This document shows, piece by piece, positions 21,397-28,150 of a stretch of 38,304 nucleotides of DNA (the first letter of the stretch is position 1; each line of letters opens with the position of its first letter). A program made the translations under genes and the position numbers. Source of the stretch: Solobacterium sp. Lineage in GTDB: Bacteria; Bacillota_I; Bacilli_A; Erysipelotrichales; Erysipelotrichaceae. The notes beneath the pieces are model-generated. The model was not told the DNA's origin and ran no database searches. It saw only the letters and a list, made by a program, of their open reading frames with translations. Location: contig JAILLA010000019.1 of the NCBI GenBank assembly GCA_024693325.1, positions 1 to 38,304 of the forward strand, written 5' to 3'.

Positions 21397-22854
21397 ATGG
21401 ACAGGACTCCAGCAGATTTTTACCGGCGAACTATCGGCCGGTCTTTTGATTTAGACCATGGCTTCCCATCATACAATCCTTTCCAGTGTTGGGACTACAT
21501 GGCAGAGCAAGCCAACAGCAACGGAGTGCCGCTTTCAGTCATCCATTGCTCGCGGACAGGCTATGTGCAGGATGTATGGGATCTTCGGCATCAGTCCGGT
21601 ATCCTGGCATATTACGATGCAGTACCTGCCGGAAGCTTCCGCGATGGTGACATGGTGATCTGGCCATCCACATACGGCTATACACCACAGAGCCATGTGG
21701 CAATGTACTGGAATGGACAGGCAGTCGGACAGTCGCAGTCAGGCAACAGATACGTCTGTGCTGTCGACTATCTGGATTTTAACCAGGCACTCGGAGGATT
21801 CCGATTAAAGACATGGGGGGACGAGCGTATGAATATTGGCTCATGGGAAGAAATCAAGGCAGAGATTGACGGTGTGCCGGTGGTGCTCACTGGAGCACCG
21901 GACGGCGACGGTCTGACACTTATCAGCTCCGAGGTGCCGCAGACGATCGACAAGATCGATAATCCGCACTACATCTATGATGGGAAGCTGAATGCCGGCT
22001 TTTTCAATAACCACAGCACTGAGGCGACCTATGGCGAAGCCTACGGTGTGCGGTGCGGGCATAGTGAGTGGGAGGTCCCTAGGCAGGGGAAATTCATCTA
22101 CTATGCTGTCATGAATGACGGCAGGACTGAGGTCGGACTTGACTCTAATTTCTGGTACACACCGGAGCAGTGCCAGTGTGCCGGCTCTCCGGCTCTGGTG
22201 CTGATGCACAACGGACAGGACTGTGAATATGTCAGTCCGAGCAGAACGGACCGCAGGACGCTCTCCTGTGTGCAGTCTGTGCTGATCCGGACGGCTGACC
22301 GATTCGTCAACATGATCACACAGGGAAATCTGACACCGAATCAGATCCGTGACTGGGTCAAGGCAAACATCAGCGGAGTGCAGGATCTTGTATTCAATGA
22401 CGGCGGCGGAAGCGTCTGCCTTCAGCAAGGATATAAAGTCATCTATGGCACAGCTGAAAAAAGGAAGATCGTGAATGCATGGGCCTTCTATCATGCGAAG
22501 GCTGACACAGCATCAGAGAAGCCTTCAGAGCCTGTGCAGACTGCAGATGATGATCAGATCATCCTGCCGATCAGCGGGCCGCAGGAGCCACAGGACGAAG
22601 CACCACAGACAGATATTCAGCCTATTATTCCGGTAGTGCCACAGGAGGACAGCGATATGGAAGACAAAGAAACCAAGACAGTGAGCGGACAGCTCGCGAA
22701 GCTGATCGATGTGAAGTCGATCATCACCATCATGATGATGTTCTGTTTGTGCTATCTGGTCATCACTGGGCAGGATATCCCGCAGAACTTTATGCAGGTA
22801 CTGATTGCGATCATGACCTTCTACTTCGGTTATCAGACCAATAAGAAGGAGTAA
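21397..22854 (+). CDS. Endolysin: CHAP + phosphodiester-glycosidase-like domain + in-frame holin
   Basis: ATG 21397 has a GAAGGAGG site. Residues 5-138 are CHAP-like, with the nucleophile in YNPFQCWDYMAEQA (C31) and the histidine in PQSHVAMYWNGQ (H100). Residues 195-365 resemble NAGPA phosphodiester glycosidase domains, with LNAGFFNN (199-205) and LVFNDGGGSVCL (331-342). A Pro/Gln/Asp linker runs to 420. Residues 421-485 are a small two-span holin (SIITIMMMFCLCYLVITG and FMQVLIAIMTFYFGYQ). An independent start for the holin lies inside the gene at 22657. CHAP cleaves peptide bonds in peptidoglycan; the second domain's substrate is unknown. The two-enzyme-plus-holin fusion is unusual. Confidence 0.88.
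   Translation: MDRTPADFYRRTIGRSFDLDHGFPSYNPFQCWDYMAEQANSNGVPLSVIHCSRTGYVQDVWDLRHQSGILAYYDAVPAGSFRDGDMVIWPSTYGYTPQSHVAMYWNGQAVGQSQSGNRYVCAVDYLDFNQALGGFRLKTWGDERMNIGSWEEIKAEIDGVPVVLTGAPDGDGLTLISSEVPQTIDKIDNPHYIYDGKLNAGFFNNHSTEATYGEAYGVRCGHSEWEVPRQGKFIYYAVMNDGRTEVGLDSNFWYTPEQCQCAGSPALVLMHNGQDCEYVSPSRTDRRTLSCVQSVLIRTADRFVNMITQGNLTPNQIRDWVKANISGVQDLVFNDGGGSVCLQQGYKVIYGTAEKRKIVNAWAFYHAKADTASEKPSEPVQTADDDQIILPISGPQEPQDEAPQTDIQPIIPVVPQEDSDMEDKETKTVSGQLAKLIDVKSIITIMMMFCLCYLVITGQDIPQNFMQVLIAIMTFYFGYQTNKKE
22657..22854 (+). CDS. Holin, translated from an internal in-frame start (65 aa)
   Basis: Inside the lysin gene, AGGAGG (22643-22648) stands 8 bp before ATG 22657, which is in the lysin frame (lysin residue 421). 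From it reads MEDKETKTVSGQLAKLIDV, then two hydrophobic segments and a charged tail, exactly the form of a stand-alone small holin of Firmicutes phages (IKSIITL...CYLAxTG...FYFG). The preserved ribosome site and start suggest two products: a full-length membrane-anchored lysin and a free holin. Which dominates cannot be read from sequence. Confidence 0.7.
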   Translation: MEDKETKTVSGQLAKLIDVKSIITIMMMFCLCYLVITGQDIPQNFMQVLIAIMTFYFGYQTNKKE

Positions 22855-22861
22855 GATCGCT

Positions 22862-23146
22862 ATGGACTACAACATCAATCTAAATGTATTATTTTGGCTT
22901 GTCGGCGGGATCGCGGCGATCATTGCCTTGATCCGCACAGTCAGAAGGCCGTTCGATCAGATTGACGATCATGAGCGGCGAATCAAAAACCTCGAAGATG
23001 ACCGAGCTGAGCGCAAACAGACGGACAAGCTGATTCTGCGCTCACTCAATGCGATAACAAACCACATGATCGATGGTAATGGAATCTCAGAGCTCAGGAA
23101 GGTCAGGGACGACCTTCAGAACAGTATCATCGATCATCACAAGTAA
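22862..23146 (+). CDS. XhlA-like lysis accessory protein (94 aa)
   Basis: The product has one N-terminal membrane segment (VLFWLVGGIAAIIALIRTV), then a charged coiled coil (DDHERRIKNLEDDRAERKQ) and a helical tail. This resembles hemolysin XhlA-like proteins found in phage lysis cassettes with holins. AAGGAG lies upstream and the gene starts 7 bp after the holin/lysin stop. It may modulate holin timing. Last protein gene of the prophage. Confidence 0.7.
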   Translation: MDYNINLNVLFWLVGGIAAIIALIRTVRRPFDQIDDHERRIKNLEDDRAERKQTDKLILRSLNAITNHMIDGNGISELRKVRDDLQNSIIDHHK

Positions 23147-23173
23147 AGCCGCTCCCAGGCATTCTCTCCTTTG

Positions 23174-23206
23174 TTGCTCCTCGCTTTGGCGGGGAGCAAT
23201 TTTTTT
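23174..23206 (+). terminator. Late-operon terminator of the prophage
   Basis: TTGCTCCTCGC pairs with GCGGGGAGCAA (11 pairs, one G-T) around TTTG, then seven T. It is the strongest hairpin near the phage right end and lies 28 bp after the XhlA-like gene. Confidence 0.85.
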
Positions 23207-23271
23207 CGTGTACGGTTACGAATCAGACAGCCTCAGAGCGATTCTGCTGAAAGATGGCCAACAGGTCAACC

Positions 23272-23297
23272 AAAAAGAAAAGGCCTCTAACGGCCTA
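23272..23297 (-). terminator. Terminator downstream of tRNA-Gln (minus strand)
   Basis: Read on the minus strand, AGGCC-GTTAGA-GGCCT is followed by TTTCTTTTT. It lies about 55 bp beyond the 3' end of the tRNA-Gln gene, correctly oriented to end its transcript. If the prophage is integrated in the tRNA, this terminator is supplied by phage-side DNA. Confidence 0.6.
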
Positions 23298-23350
23298 GAA
23301 TCGCGTCACACAGAGTGAGCAGATTCCTGTTCGGATAGAGGTCTGACAGG

Positions 23351-23376
23351 CTGGGATAGAGAGATTCGAACTCCCG
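23351..23376. other. Likely prophage attachment site (attR) at the tRNA-Gln 3' end
   Basis: Phage genes end at 23146 with a terminator at 23206, while the 3' half of tRNA-Gln begins at 23351 and points toward the phage. Phages with tyrosine integrases commonly recombine within the T arm and acceptor of tRNA 3' ends, leaving the tRNA intact. The left att copy and integrase would lie outside the window, so the core and exact boundary cannot be fixed. Coordinates mark the 3' end of the tRNA only. Confidence 0.5.
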
Positions 23377-23423
23377 AAATGACTGGTTCAGAGCCAGTTG
23401 CCTTACCGCTTGGCTATATCCCA
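23351..23423 (-). tRNA. tRNA-Gln (CUG)
   Basis: Read on the minus strand the 73 nt gene opens TGGGATA, pairing with TATCCCA near the 3' end, and has discriminator G. D arm: GCCAAGCGGTAAGGC. Anticodon arm: ACTGG-CTCTGAA-CCAGT, loop anticodon CTG, so it reads CAG (Gln). T arm: GGGAG-TTCGAAT-CTCTC. No CCA is encoded (CCT follows the discriminator). The UGGGAUA acceptor with G73 is characteristic of tRNA-Gln. Its 3' end faces the prophage. Confidence 0.95.
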
Positions 23424-23435
23424 ACAGCACTTAGT

Positions 23436-23464
23436 ATTATTACACAGACTTATCTGAAATTCAA
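23436..23464 (-). promoter_or_regulatory. Promoter of tRNA-Gln (minus strand)
   Basis: Minus-strand -35 TTGAAT (23459-23464), 17 bp spacer and -10 AATAAT (23436-23441), about 12 bp before the tRNA 5' end. It matches the sigma-A consensus at nine of twelve positions. Confidence 0.65.
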
Positions 23465-23505
23465 TCATAAATTTACGAAAATTCAAGAATGATCTGTATC
23501 GGATA

Positions 23506-23533
23506 TTCATAACTACTTTAACTGCGATATAAT
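23506..23533 (+). promoter_or_regulatory. Promoter of rdgB, possibly leaderless
   Basis: -10 TATAAT (23528-23533) with a weak -35 TTCATA (23506-23511) 16 bp upstream. The predicted start of transcription falls at about 23540-23541, on the A of the likely ATG, and no ribosome site precedes it. Confidence 0.5.
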
Positions 23534-23540
23534 GGTAGCC

Positions 23541-24143
23541 ATGAAAAACACAGAAGAAAAAGTAATCGTGGTAGCCAGCACGAATCAGGGAAAGATCCGT
23601 GAATTCCGTTCCATGCTTGAACCGGAAGGATATACGGTAAAATCACTGGCTGATCTGAAAGATATGCCCGAGATCGAAGAAAACGGTACAACATTTGCTG
23701 AAAACGCAGTGATCAAGGCACAGTCCGTAACAGACTATTACGGGATCGAAGCGATCTCAGATGACTCCGGTCTGGAGATCGATGCGTTTGACAGGCAGCC
23801 GGGCGTACACAGTGCGAGGTATCTCGGACATGATACACCTTACAGCTATAAGAACCAGGTGATCCTGGAAAAGATGAAGGGCATTGAAAACAGGACCTGC
23901 AGATATGTCTGCGCGATCGCTTGGACTGCTCCTGGCAGGGAACCTGCAGTATTTGAAGACACGGTCGAATGCGAGATCGCATATGAACCAAGAGGAAACA
24001 ACGGGTTCGGATATGACCCGATCATCTGGTATCCACCGTTTCATAAGACGATGGCGGAAATGACAGATGAGGAAAAGAACAGCATTTCCCATCGCGGCAA
24101 GGCGATCAGGAAGCTGGAGGCATGGATGGATGAGAGGAAATAA
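23541..24143 (+). CDS. rdgB: dITP/XTP pyrophosphatase RdgB
   Basis: The 200-residue protein (start MKNTEEKVIVVAS; an ATG nine bases earlier at 23532 is in frame) has the Ham1/RdgB motifs: substrate-loop STNQGKIREF (N and K conserved), SDDSGLEIDAF then PGVHSARYLG, and NGFGYDPIIWYP with KNSISHRGKA near the end. It hydrolyses non-canonical purine triphosphates (dITP, XTP), keeping them out of DNA. It is the first gene of an overlapping operon with a membrane protein and trmL. No ribosome site is visible, consistent with the leaderless promoter. Confidence 0.95.
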   Translation: MKNTEEKVIVVASTNQGKIREFRSMLEPEGYTVKSLADLKDMPEIEENGTTFAENAVIKAQSVTDYYGIEAISDDSGLEIDAFDRQPGVHSARYLGHDTPYSYKNQVILEKMKGIENRTCRYVCAIAWTAPGREPAVFEDTVECEIAYEPRGNNGFGYDPIIWYPPFHKTMAEMTDEEKNSISHRGKAIRKLEAWMDERK

Positions 24144-24807
24144 GTTTATTGCGGCAGCAGCATTCTTTCTGCTGACACTGGCAGGTCTTCTGACAGTTGT
24201 GGATGTACTGTGCTTTGACCGCGGATTCTATACAAAAGAATATGCAAAGAACGGTACGGCCGAGTACATGCAGATGAGTGATGAAGATCTTGAGCATACC
24301 ACAGATGTACTCCTCGCATATCTCAAGGATGAACGCGATGACCTGATCGTAACCGCTGTTGTTGACGGGAAGGAACGTGAAGTGTTCGATATGCGTGAGA
24401 CACTGCATATGGACGATGTCAAGAAACTGTACCAGAATGCCATGACATTCCGGACGGTTGCCGCAGCTCTCGGCGCTGCACTGCTTTGTGCCGTACTGTA
24501 TGGCGCTGAACAGAAACGGGCGCTCATGAAGTTTGGTTTCCAGGCCGGGGTCATCCTGATCCTTGCTTTGATATCAGCCCTGACGATATGGGCAGCCATT
24601 GATTTCAATGCATTCTGGATCCAGTTCCATGAAGTATTCTTTGATAATGACCTGTATCTGCTGGATCCGCGTACGGAACTCCTGATCAGGATGGTGCCGG
24701 AACAGTTCTTCTACGATCTCGTAATGCGCATCGTGATCGGATTCTTCGGCCTCCTGGCTGTCACAGCAGGTCTGCTGTGGTTCCTGCCTGAGAGGAAAAC
24801 AGCATGA
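24130..24807 (+). CDS. TIGR01906-like integral membrane protein (225 aa)
   Basis: The gene starts inside rdgB's end with GGAGG at 24115-24119 (MRGNKFIAAAAFF). It has an N-terminal span (FIAAAAFFLLTLAGLLTVVD), then an outer loop with FDRGFYTKEYAKN and the DVLLAYLKD motif. It ends with three further spans (LGAALLCAVLYG, GVILILALISALTIWAA, RIVIGFFGLLAVTAGLLW). This order (span, extracytoplasmic domain, three spans) fits TIGR01906, a Firmicutes family of unknown function. Longer upstream starts encode out-of-family sequence and are rejected. Confidence 0.82.
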   Translation: MRGNKFIAAAAFFLLTLAGLLTVVDVLCFDRGFYTKEYAKNGTAEYMQMSDEDLEHTTDVLLAYLKDERDDLIVTAVVDGKEREVFDMRETLHMDDVKKLYQNAMTFRTVAAALGAALLCAVLYGAEQKRALMKFGFQAGVILILALISALTIWAAIDFNAFWIQFHEVFFDNDLYLLDPRTELLIRMVPEQFFYDLVMRIVIGFFGLLAVTAGLLWFLPERKTA

Positions 24808-25322
24808 TCCACGTGGTCCTCTATGAGCCTGAGATCCCCGCAAACACCGGCAATATCATGCGTACCTGCATGGCATTTGACTGTGTGCTCGATCTGATCG
24901 AACCGCTCGGCTTCTATATGGACGATGCCCATCTCAGACGTGCCGGCATGGATTACGCCGGTCAGGTCACATACCGGATCTGGCATGACTGGGATGCCTT
25001 CACGGCAGAGAACAAAGGTGATTTCTGGTATGTGACACGCTATGGCAGCCGCACGCCTTCATCCTTTGACTACACAAAAGCAGAAGGGGATATCTATATC
25101 GTTTTCGGCAAAGAGAGCACCGGTATCGATAAAGCGATCCTGCGGAACAATCTCGACCGCTGCATGAGGATCCCTATGAAAGCCAACGCAAGAAGCCTGA
25201 ACCTTTCAAACTGCGTGGCCCTGGTACTGTACCAGGTGCTGGACCAGCTGGGGTTCCCGGGACTGTCCCTAACGGAAGTGATCAAAGGCGAGGATTTTCT
25301 GACCGGAGGATCATTGGTATAA
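24804..25322 (+). CDS. trmL: tRNA (cytidine/uridine-34-2'-O)-methyltransferase TrmL
   Basis: The 172-residue SPOUT enzyme has the TrmL motifs: LYEPEIPANTGNIMRTCMAF (the N and R of motif 1), IVFGKESTGI (residues about 98-107) and MRIPMKANARSLNLSNCVAL for the knot and SAM pocket. It 2'-O-methylates the wobble base of certain tRNA-Leu. It overlaps the membrane protein gene as ATGA. The family has SPOUT neighbours, but length and motifs fit TrmL best. Confidence 0.92.
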   Translation: MIHVVLYEPEIPANTGNIMRTCMAFDCVLDLIEPLGFYMDDAHLRRAGMDYAGQVTYRIWHDWDAFTAENKGDFWYVTRYGSRTPSSFDYTKAEGDIYIVFGKESTGIDKAILRNNLDRCMRIPMKANARSLNLSNCVALVLYQVLDQLGFPGLSLTEVIKGEDFLTGGSLV

Positions 25323-25323
25323 T
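25315..25323 (+). promoter_or_regulatory. Extended -10 promoter at the end of trmL
   Basis: TG at 25315-25316 one base before TATAAT (25318-25323), overlapping the trmL stop, about 22 bp before the start at 25345. The -35 region is poor, as is common for extended -10 promoters. Confidence 0.5.
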
Positions 25324-25344
25324 AAACGTGAAAGAAGCGTATAT

Positions 25345-25557
25345 ATGATTGAGTCAGTCAGTGATTTTATGTCGGTAATCACGATGGCAGGATTTGCCGC
25401 AGCAGGCATCTACCTGTTCTATCTGATGAATGCCAAACATTACGAAGAGAACATGAAATACTTGGAAGAACGGTATTATCGTTTTTATGATGAATCGGAC
25501 AACGTGATCGATGACAGCATCTGGGATGAGCCGTTTTATGAGGAGAACAGTCAATGA
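25345..25557 (+). CDS. Small membrane protein (70 aa)
   Basis: One N-terminal span (VITMAGFAAAGIYLFYLMNA) precedes a charged cytoplasmic-type tail rich in Tyr, Glu and Asp (EENMKYLEERYYRFYDESD). No family is recognised. It is coupled to the next gene as ATGA (25554). Confidence 0.65.
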   Translation: MIESVSDFMSVITMAGFAAAGIYLFYLMNAKHYEENMKYLEERYYRFYDESDNVIDDSIWDEPFYEENSQ

Positions 25558-26006
25558 TCTTACAGGAAGTGATCAGCAGCCCGCTGATCTCAGAAGAAGC
25601 AACAGGTTCTCCCGCCATCAGGCTGGGAGATTTCATTTTTATGACAGCATTGGACGCTTCGATGCTGTCGGGATATGATCCCTCAGTGAGCGCGAAAGAA
25701 CAGACGGAACGCACGCTGCATCTGATGGATTTGCTGCTGAAAGAGACGAACAACCGCTCTGACAGCGTGATCAGGCTTGATGTCTGTCTGACAGACCGGT
25801 CTGACATTCCTGATGTCAGGGAGGTCCTGCTGAAACATTTCGGTGATGTTAAGCCGCTGATCAGTATGACCGGAGCCGCATTTCTCGAACATGACGCAAA
25901 GGTATCCGTATCGGTCCAGGCAGTCGATACATACGGTGTTATGCAGCAGACAGCCAGACAGATGCAGGATGCCGGAGGGTGCGAAGGATGTACGAAGAAG
26001 CGCTGA
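25554..26006 (+). CDS. RidA/YjgF-like protein (150 aa)
   Basis: The middle follows the RidA-fold pattern: GDFIFMTALDASM (the strand pair at the start), EQTERTLHLMDLLLKETNN (the long helix), SVIRLDVCLTDRSDIPDVR, then a LISMTGAAFLEHDAKVSVSV strand. Canonical RidA enzymes hydrolyse enamine/imine intermediates and keep an Arg near the active site; that Arg is not clearly present here, so activity is uncertain. The protein is somewhat longer than usual, with a C-terminal cysteine-rich extension (GGCEGCTKKR). It overlaps the ComK-like gene by 19 bp. Confidence 0.7.
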   Translation: MILQEVISSPLISEEATGSPAIRLGDFIFMTALDASMLSGYDPSVSAKEQTERTLHLMDLLLKETNNRSDSVIRLDVCLTDRSDIPDVREVLLKHFGDVKPLISMTGAAFLEHDAKVSVSVQAVDTYGVMQQTARQMQDAGGCEGCTKKR

Positions 26007-26440
26007 TCAATCCATCCCAGGTACTGCTGATCAGAAACAACACGGATACCCAGGCGGAATGCCTGCTGAGGGACCGGAGCACAGTTACTGTTCCGTGCAC
26101 TGCCCCGGAACTTCTGGAACGCTTCTGCCTGAGGCATGGAAGCACGTTGAAAGGCAGACAGGATGCCTTCAGACTGATCATGCATACCAGACAGAAGACG
26201 CCTGTACTGATTTCCGGATCTTCCGGAAGGATCTTTTTCCCGCTTTTATCACCGGATGATCCTGCCTGTATCTGGCTTTGCAGCAATGAGATCCTGAAAT
26301 GCAGAAGCAGGGGGAACGGTAAGTGTACAGTCATATTCGTTAATGGTGATGAATATGAACTGGATCACGATGCCCGTATCGTTTCAAAACAGATGAAACG
26401 ATGTGAAAAATACCTGCAGCTGCTTTCAAAAAAAGTCTGA
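25988..26440 (+). CDS. ComK-like competence transcription factor
   Basis: ATG 25988 follows GGAGGG by 8 bp; an upstream GTG at 25979 is less likely. Residues 46-103 align with the ComK core: FCLRHGSTLKGRQDAFRLIM, then TPVLISGSSGRIFFPLLSPD and PACIWLCSNEIL, matching B. subtilis ComK's FGSSYAGRKAGT, PPIMVDPSNQIF, FPTLSS and CGWISHVHV. ComK binds A/T-rich boxes and activates DNA uptake genes. This one is 150 residues versus 192 for B. subtilis, lacking much of the C-terminus. A direct competence role is inferred from the family. Confidence 0.72.
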   Translation: MYEEALINPSQVLLIRNNTDTQAECLLRDRSTVTVPCTAPELLERFCLRHGSTLKGRQDAFRLIMHTRQKTPVLISGSSGRIFFPLLSPDDPACIWLCSNEILKCRSRGNGKCTVIFVNGDEYELDHDARIVSKQMKRCEKYLQLLSKKV

Positions 26441-26489
26441 GAAGAACGGAAACAGATATCCTGAGTGACCCGAAAGATATTGACGCACA

Positions 26490-26498
26490 TGATATACT
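26490..26498 (+). promoter_or_regulatory. Extended -10 promoter of spx
   Basis: TG (26490-26491), one base, then TATACT (26493-26498); about 18 bp before the start codon of spx at 26517. No convincing -35. Confidence 0.45.
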
Positions 26499-26516
26499 GA
26501 TTCCGTAGAGGTTCCT

Positions 26517-26960
26517 ATGATCGTTATTTATACTTCACCCGGCTGCGCAAGCTGCCGAAAGGTTAAACAGTGGCTGAAAGATAAAGATCTTCCGTATATA
26601 GAGAAGAATATTTTTAAGACGCTTCTGAATGACAGTGAGATCAAGCATCTGCTGATCAGGAGCGAGAACGGTACGGATGATATTATCTCCAAGCGCTCCA
26701 AAGTCATCCAGGAAAACAATATCGATATCGATTCCATGACCCTGGATCAGCTCATCACATTTGTCAAACATAATCCGAGCGTTCTGAAACGCCCGATCAT
26801 TCTGAATGAGAAAAACTTCCAGGTCGGATACGACGCGGAAGAGATCACGATGTTCGTCCCTGAGGAGCTCCGCAATGTAGCGGACAGGTCTTGTCCGCTG
26901 ACATGCGTATCCTTTGACGGGTGCGGAAAAGTACGTGAAGAAAAATCAGAAGCAGATTAA
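26517..26960 (+). CDS. spx: Spx-family redox regulator
   Basis: The 147-residue protein matches Spx along its length: the redox switch C10-ASC-C13 in YTSPGCASCRK, NIFKTLLNDSEIKHLL, TDDIISKRSKV, and VLKRPIILNEKNFQVGYDAE (R92 is the polymerase-contact Arg of Spx). Spx binds the RNA polymerase alpha C-terminal domain and redirects transcription under disulphide stress. After about residue 120 there is an unusual tail with three cysteines (SCPLTCVSFDGCGK), absent from B. subtilis Spx. Confidence 0.92.
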   Translation: MIVIYTSPGCASCRKVKQWLKDKDLPYIEKNIFKTLLNDSEIKHLLIRSENGTDDIISKRSKVIQENNIDIDSMTLDQLITFVKHNPSVLKRPIILNEKNFQVGYDAEEITMFVPEELRNVADRSCPLTCVSFDGCGKVREEKSEAD

Positions 26961-26963
26961 AAT

Positions 26964-26985
26964 AAAACGGAGCGATCCGTTTTTT
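26964..26985 (+). terminator. Terminator after spx (GNRA-loop hairpin)
   Basis: AAAACGGA (26964-26971), tetraloop GCGA, TCCGTTTT (26976-26983) and two more T. It lies between spx and mnmA, 16 bp before mnmA starts. Confidence 0.75.
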
Positions 26986-27001
26986 ACAGTAGGGGGAACA
27001 C

Positions 27002-28150
27002 ATGAGCAGAAAAGTAATGGTAGGTTTATCGGGAGGCGTTGACAGCGCCGTAGCCGCATGGCTTCTCAAAGAACAGGGATATGACGTCACCTGTGCTTTT
27101 ATGCGCAACTGGGATTCCCTGACAAACGATGATATTCTCGGAAATCCGACACTTGACGATCCCGTCTGTTCCCAGGAACAGGACTACATGGATGCGAAAC
27201 GGACAGCAGATGCGCTCGGACTGCCATTGCTGAGAGTGGACTTTGTCCAGGAATACTGGAAGAACGTCTTTGAACGTTTCCTGGATGATTACAGGAAGGG
27301 AAGGACGCCCAATCCGGATATCCTGTGCAACAGATATATCAAATTCGACAGTTTCCTGGAGTTCCGTGACAGCCAGGGCTTTGATACGGTCGCTACCGGT
27401 CATTACGCAAAGATGGGTTCATATCACGGCCATTCTGTAATACTCAAGGCTGATGACAGAAACAAGGACCAGTCTTATTTCCTTGCGCAGGTCAGAAAAG
27501 AAGTGCTGGACCATGTACTGTTTCCGCTTGGCAGCATCACAAAACCTGAGGTGCGCGTGATCGCCGAAAAGCTGGATCTTCCCGTTGCCGAAAAGAAGGA
27601 CAGTACAGGTATCTGCTTTATCGGGGAGCGTCAGTTCAGACAGTTCCTCAGCAATTACCTCCCAATGAAACCGGGCATTATATATAACCTGCCGACACAG
27701 ACACAGGTCGGTGAACATAAAGGCGTCCTGTATTACACAGTCGGTCAGAGAAAAGGCCTGGATATCGGCGGAAGCGGACCGTACTATGTGATCGGCAAGG
27801 ACGTTGAAACAAATGTCCTGTATGTGACAGATCAGGAACATCAGGACCTGCTTTACACGGACGCATGCCTGGTATCAGGCATCAATCTTCTGACGGATGA
27901 ACCTCTGTCAGAAGACATGAACGCGAAATTCAGATACCGGCAGGCAGACAATCCCGTCAATGTTGAAATGATCGATGAGCATACCGCCATCGTCAGATAC
28001 CCGCAGAAAGTACGTTCCGTTACACCCGGTCAGCAGGCTGTATTCTACAGGGATGACATGATGCTTGGCGGCGGAACGATCGATAACGTATATCAGGGCA
28101 GTACGGACCTCATGGAAATGATCCGTACAGAAGGACAGAAACATGTCTGA
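27002..28150 (+). CDS. mnmA: tRNA 2-thiouridylase MnmA
   Basis: The 382-residue protein has the PP-loop SGGVDS (10-15), the first active cysteine in NPDILCNRYIKF (C109) and the second in DSTGICFIGER (C205), and the C-terminal beta-barrel domain. MnmA thiolates U34 of tRNA Lys, Glu and Gln using sulphur relayed from a cysteine desulphurase; it fits the neighbouring tRNA theme of this region (tRNA-Gln, trmL). A GGGGG-type ribosome site precedes it. It overlaps recD2 by 8 bp. Confidence 0.96.
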   Translation: MSRKVMVGLSGGVDSAVAAWLLKEQGYDVTCAFMRNWDSLTNDDILGNPTLDDPVCSQEQDYMDAKRTADALGLPLLRVDFVQEYWKNVFERFLDDYRKGRTPNPDILCNRYIKFDSFLEFRDSQGFDTVATGHYAKMGSYHGHSVILKADDRNKDQSYFLAQVRKEVLDHVLFPLGSITKPEVRVIAEKLDLPVAEKKDSTGICFIGERQFRQFLSNYLPMKPGIIYNLPTQTQVGEHKGVLYYTVGQRKGLDIGGSGPYYVIGKDVETNVLYVTDQEHQDLLYTDACLVSGINLLTDEPLSEDMNAKFRYRQADNPVNVEMIDEHTAIVRYPQKVRSVTPGQQAVFYRDDMMLGGGTIDNVYQGSTDLMEMIRTEGQKHV

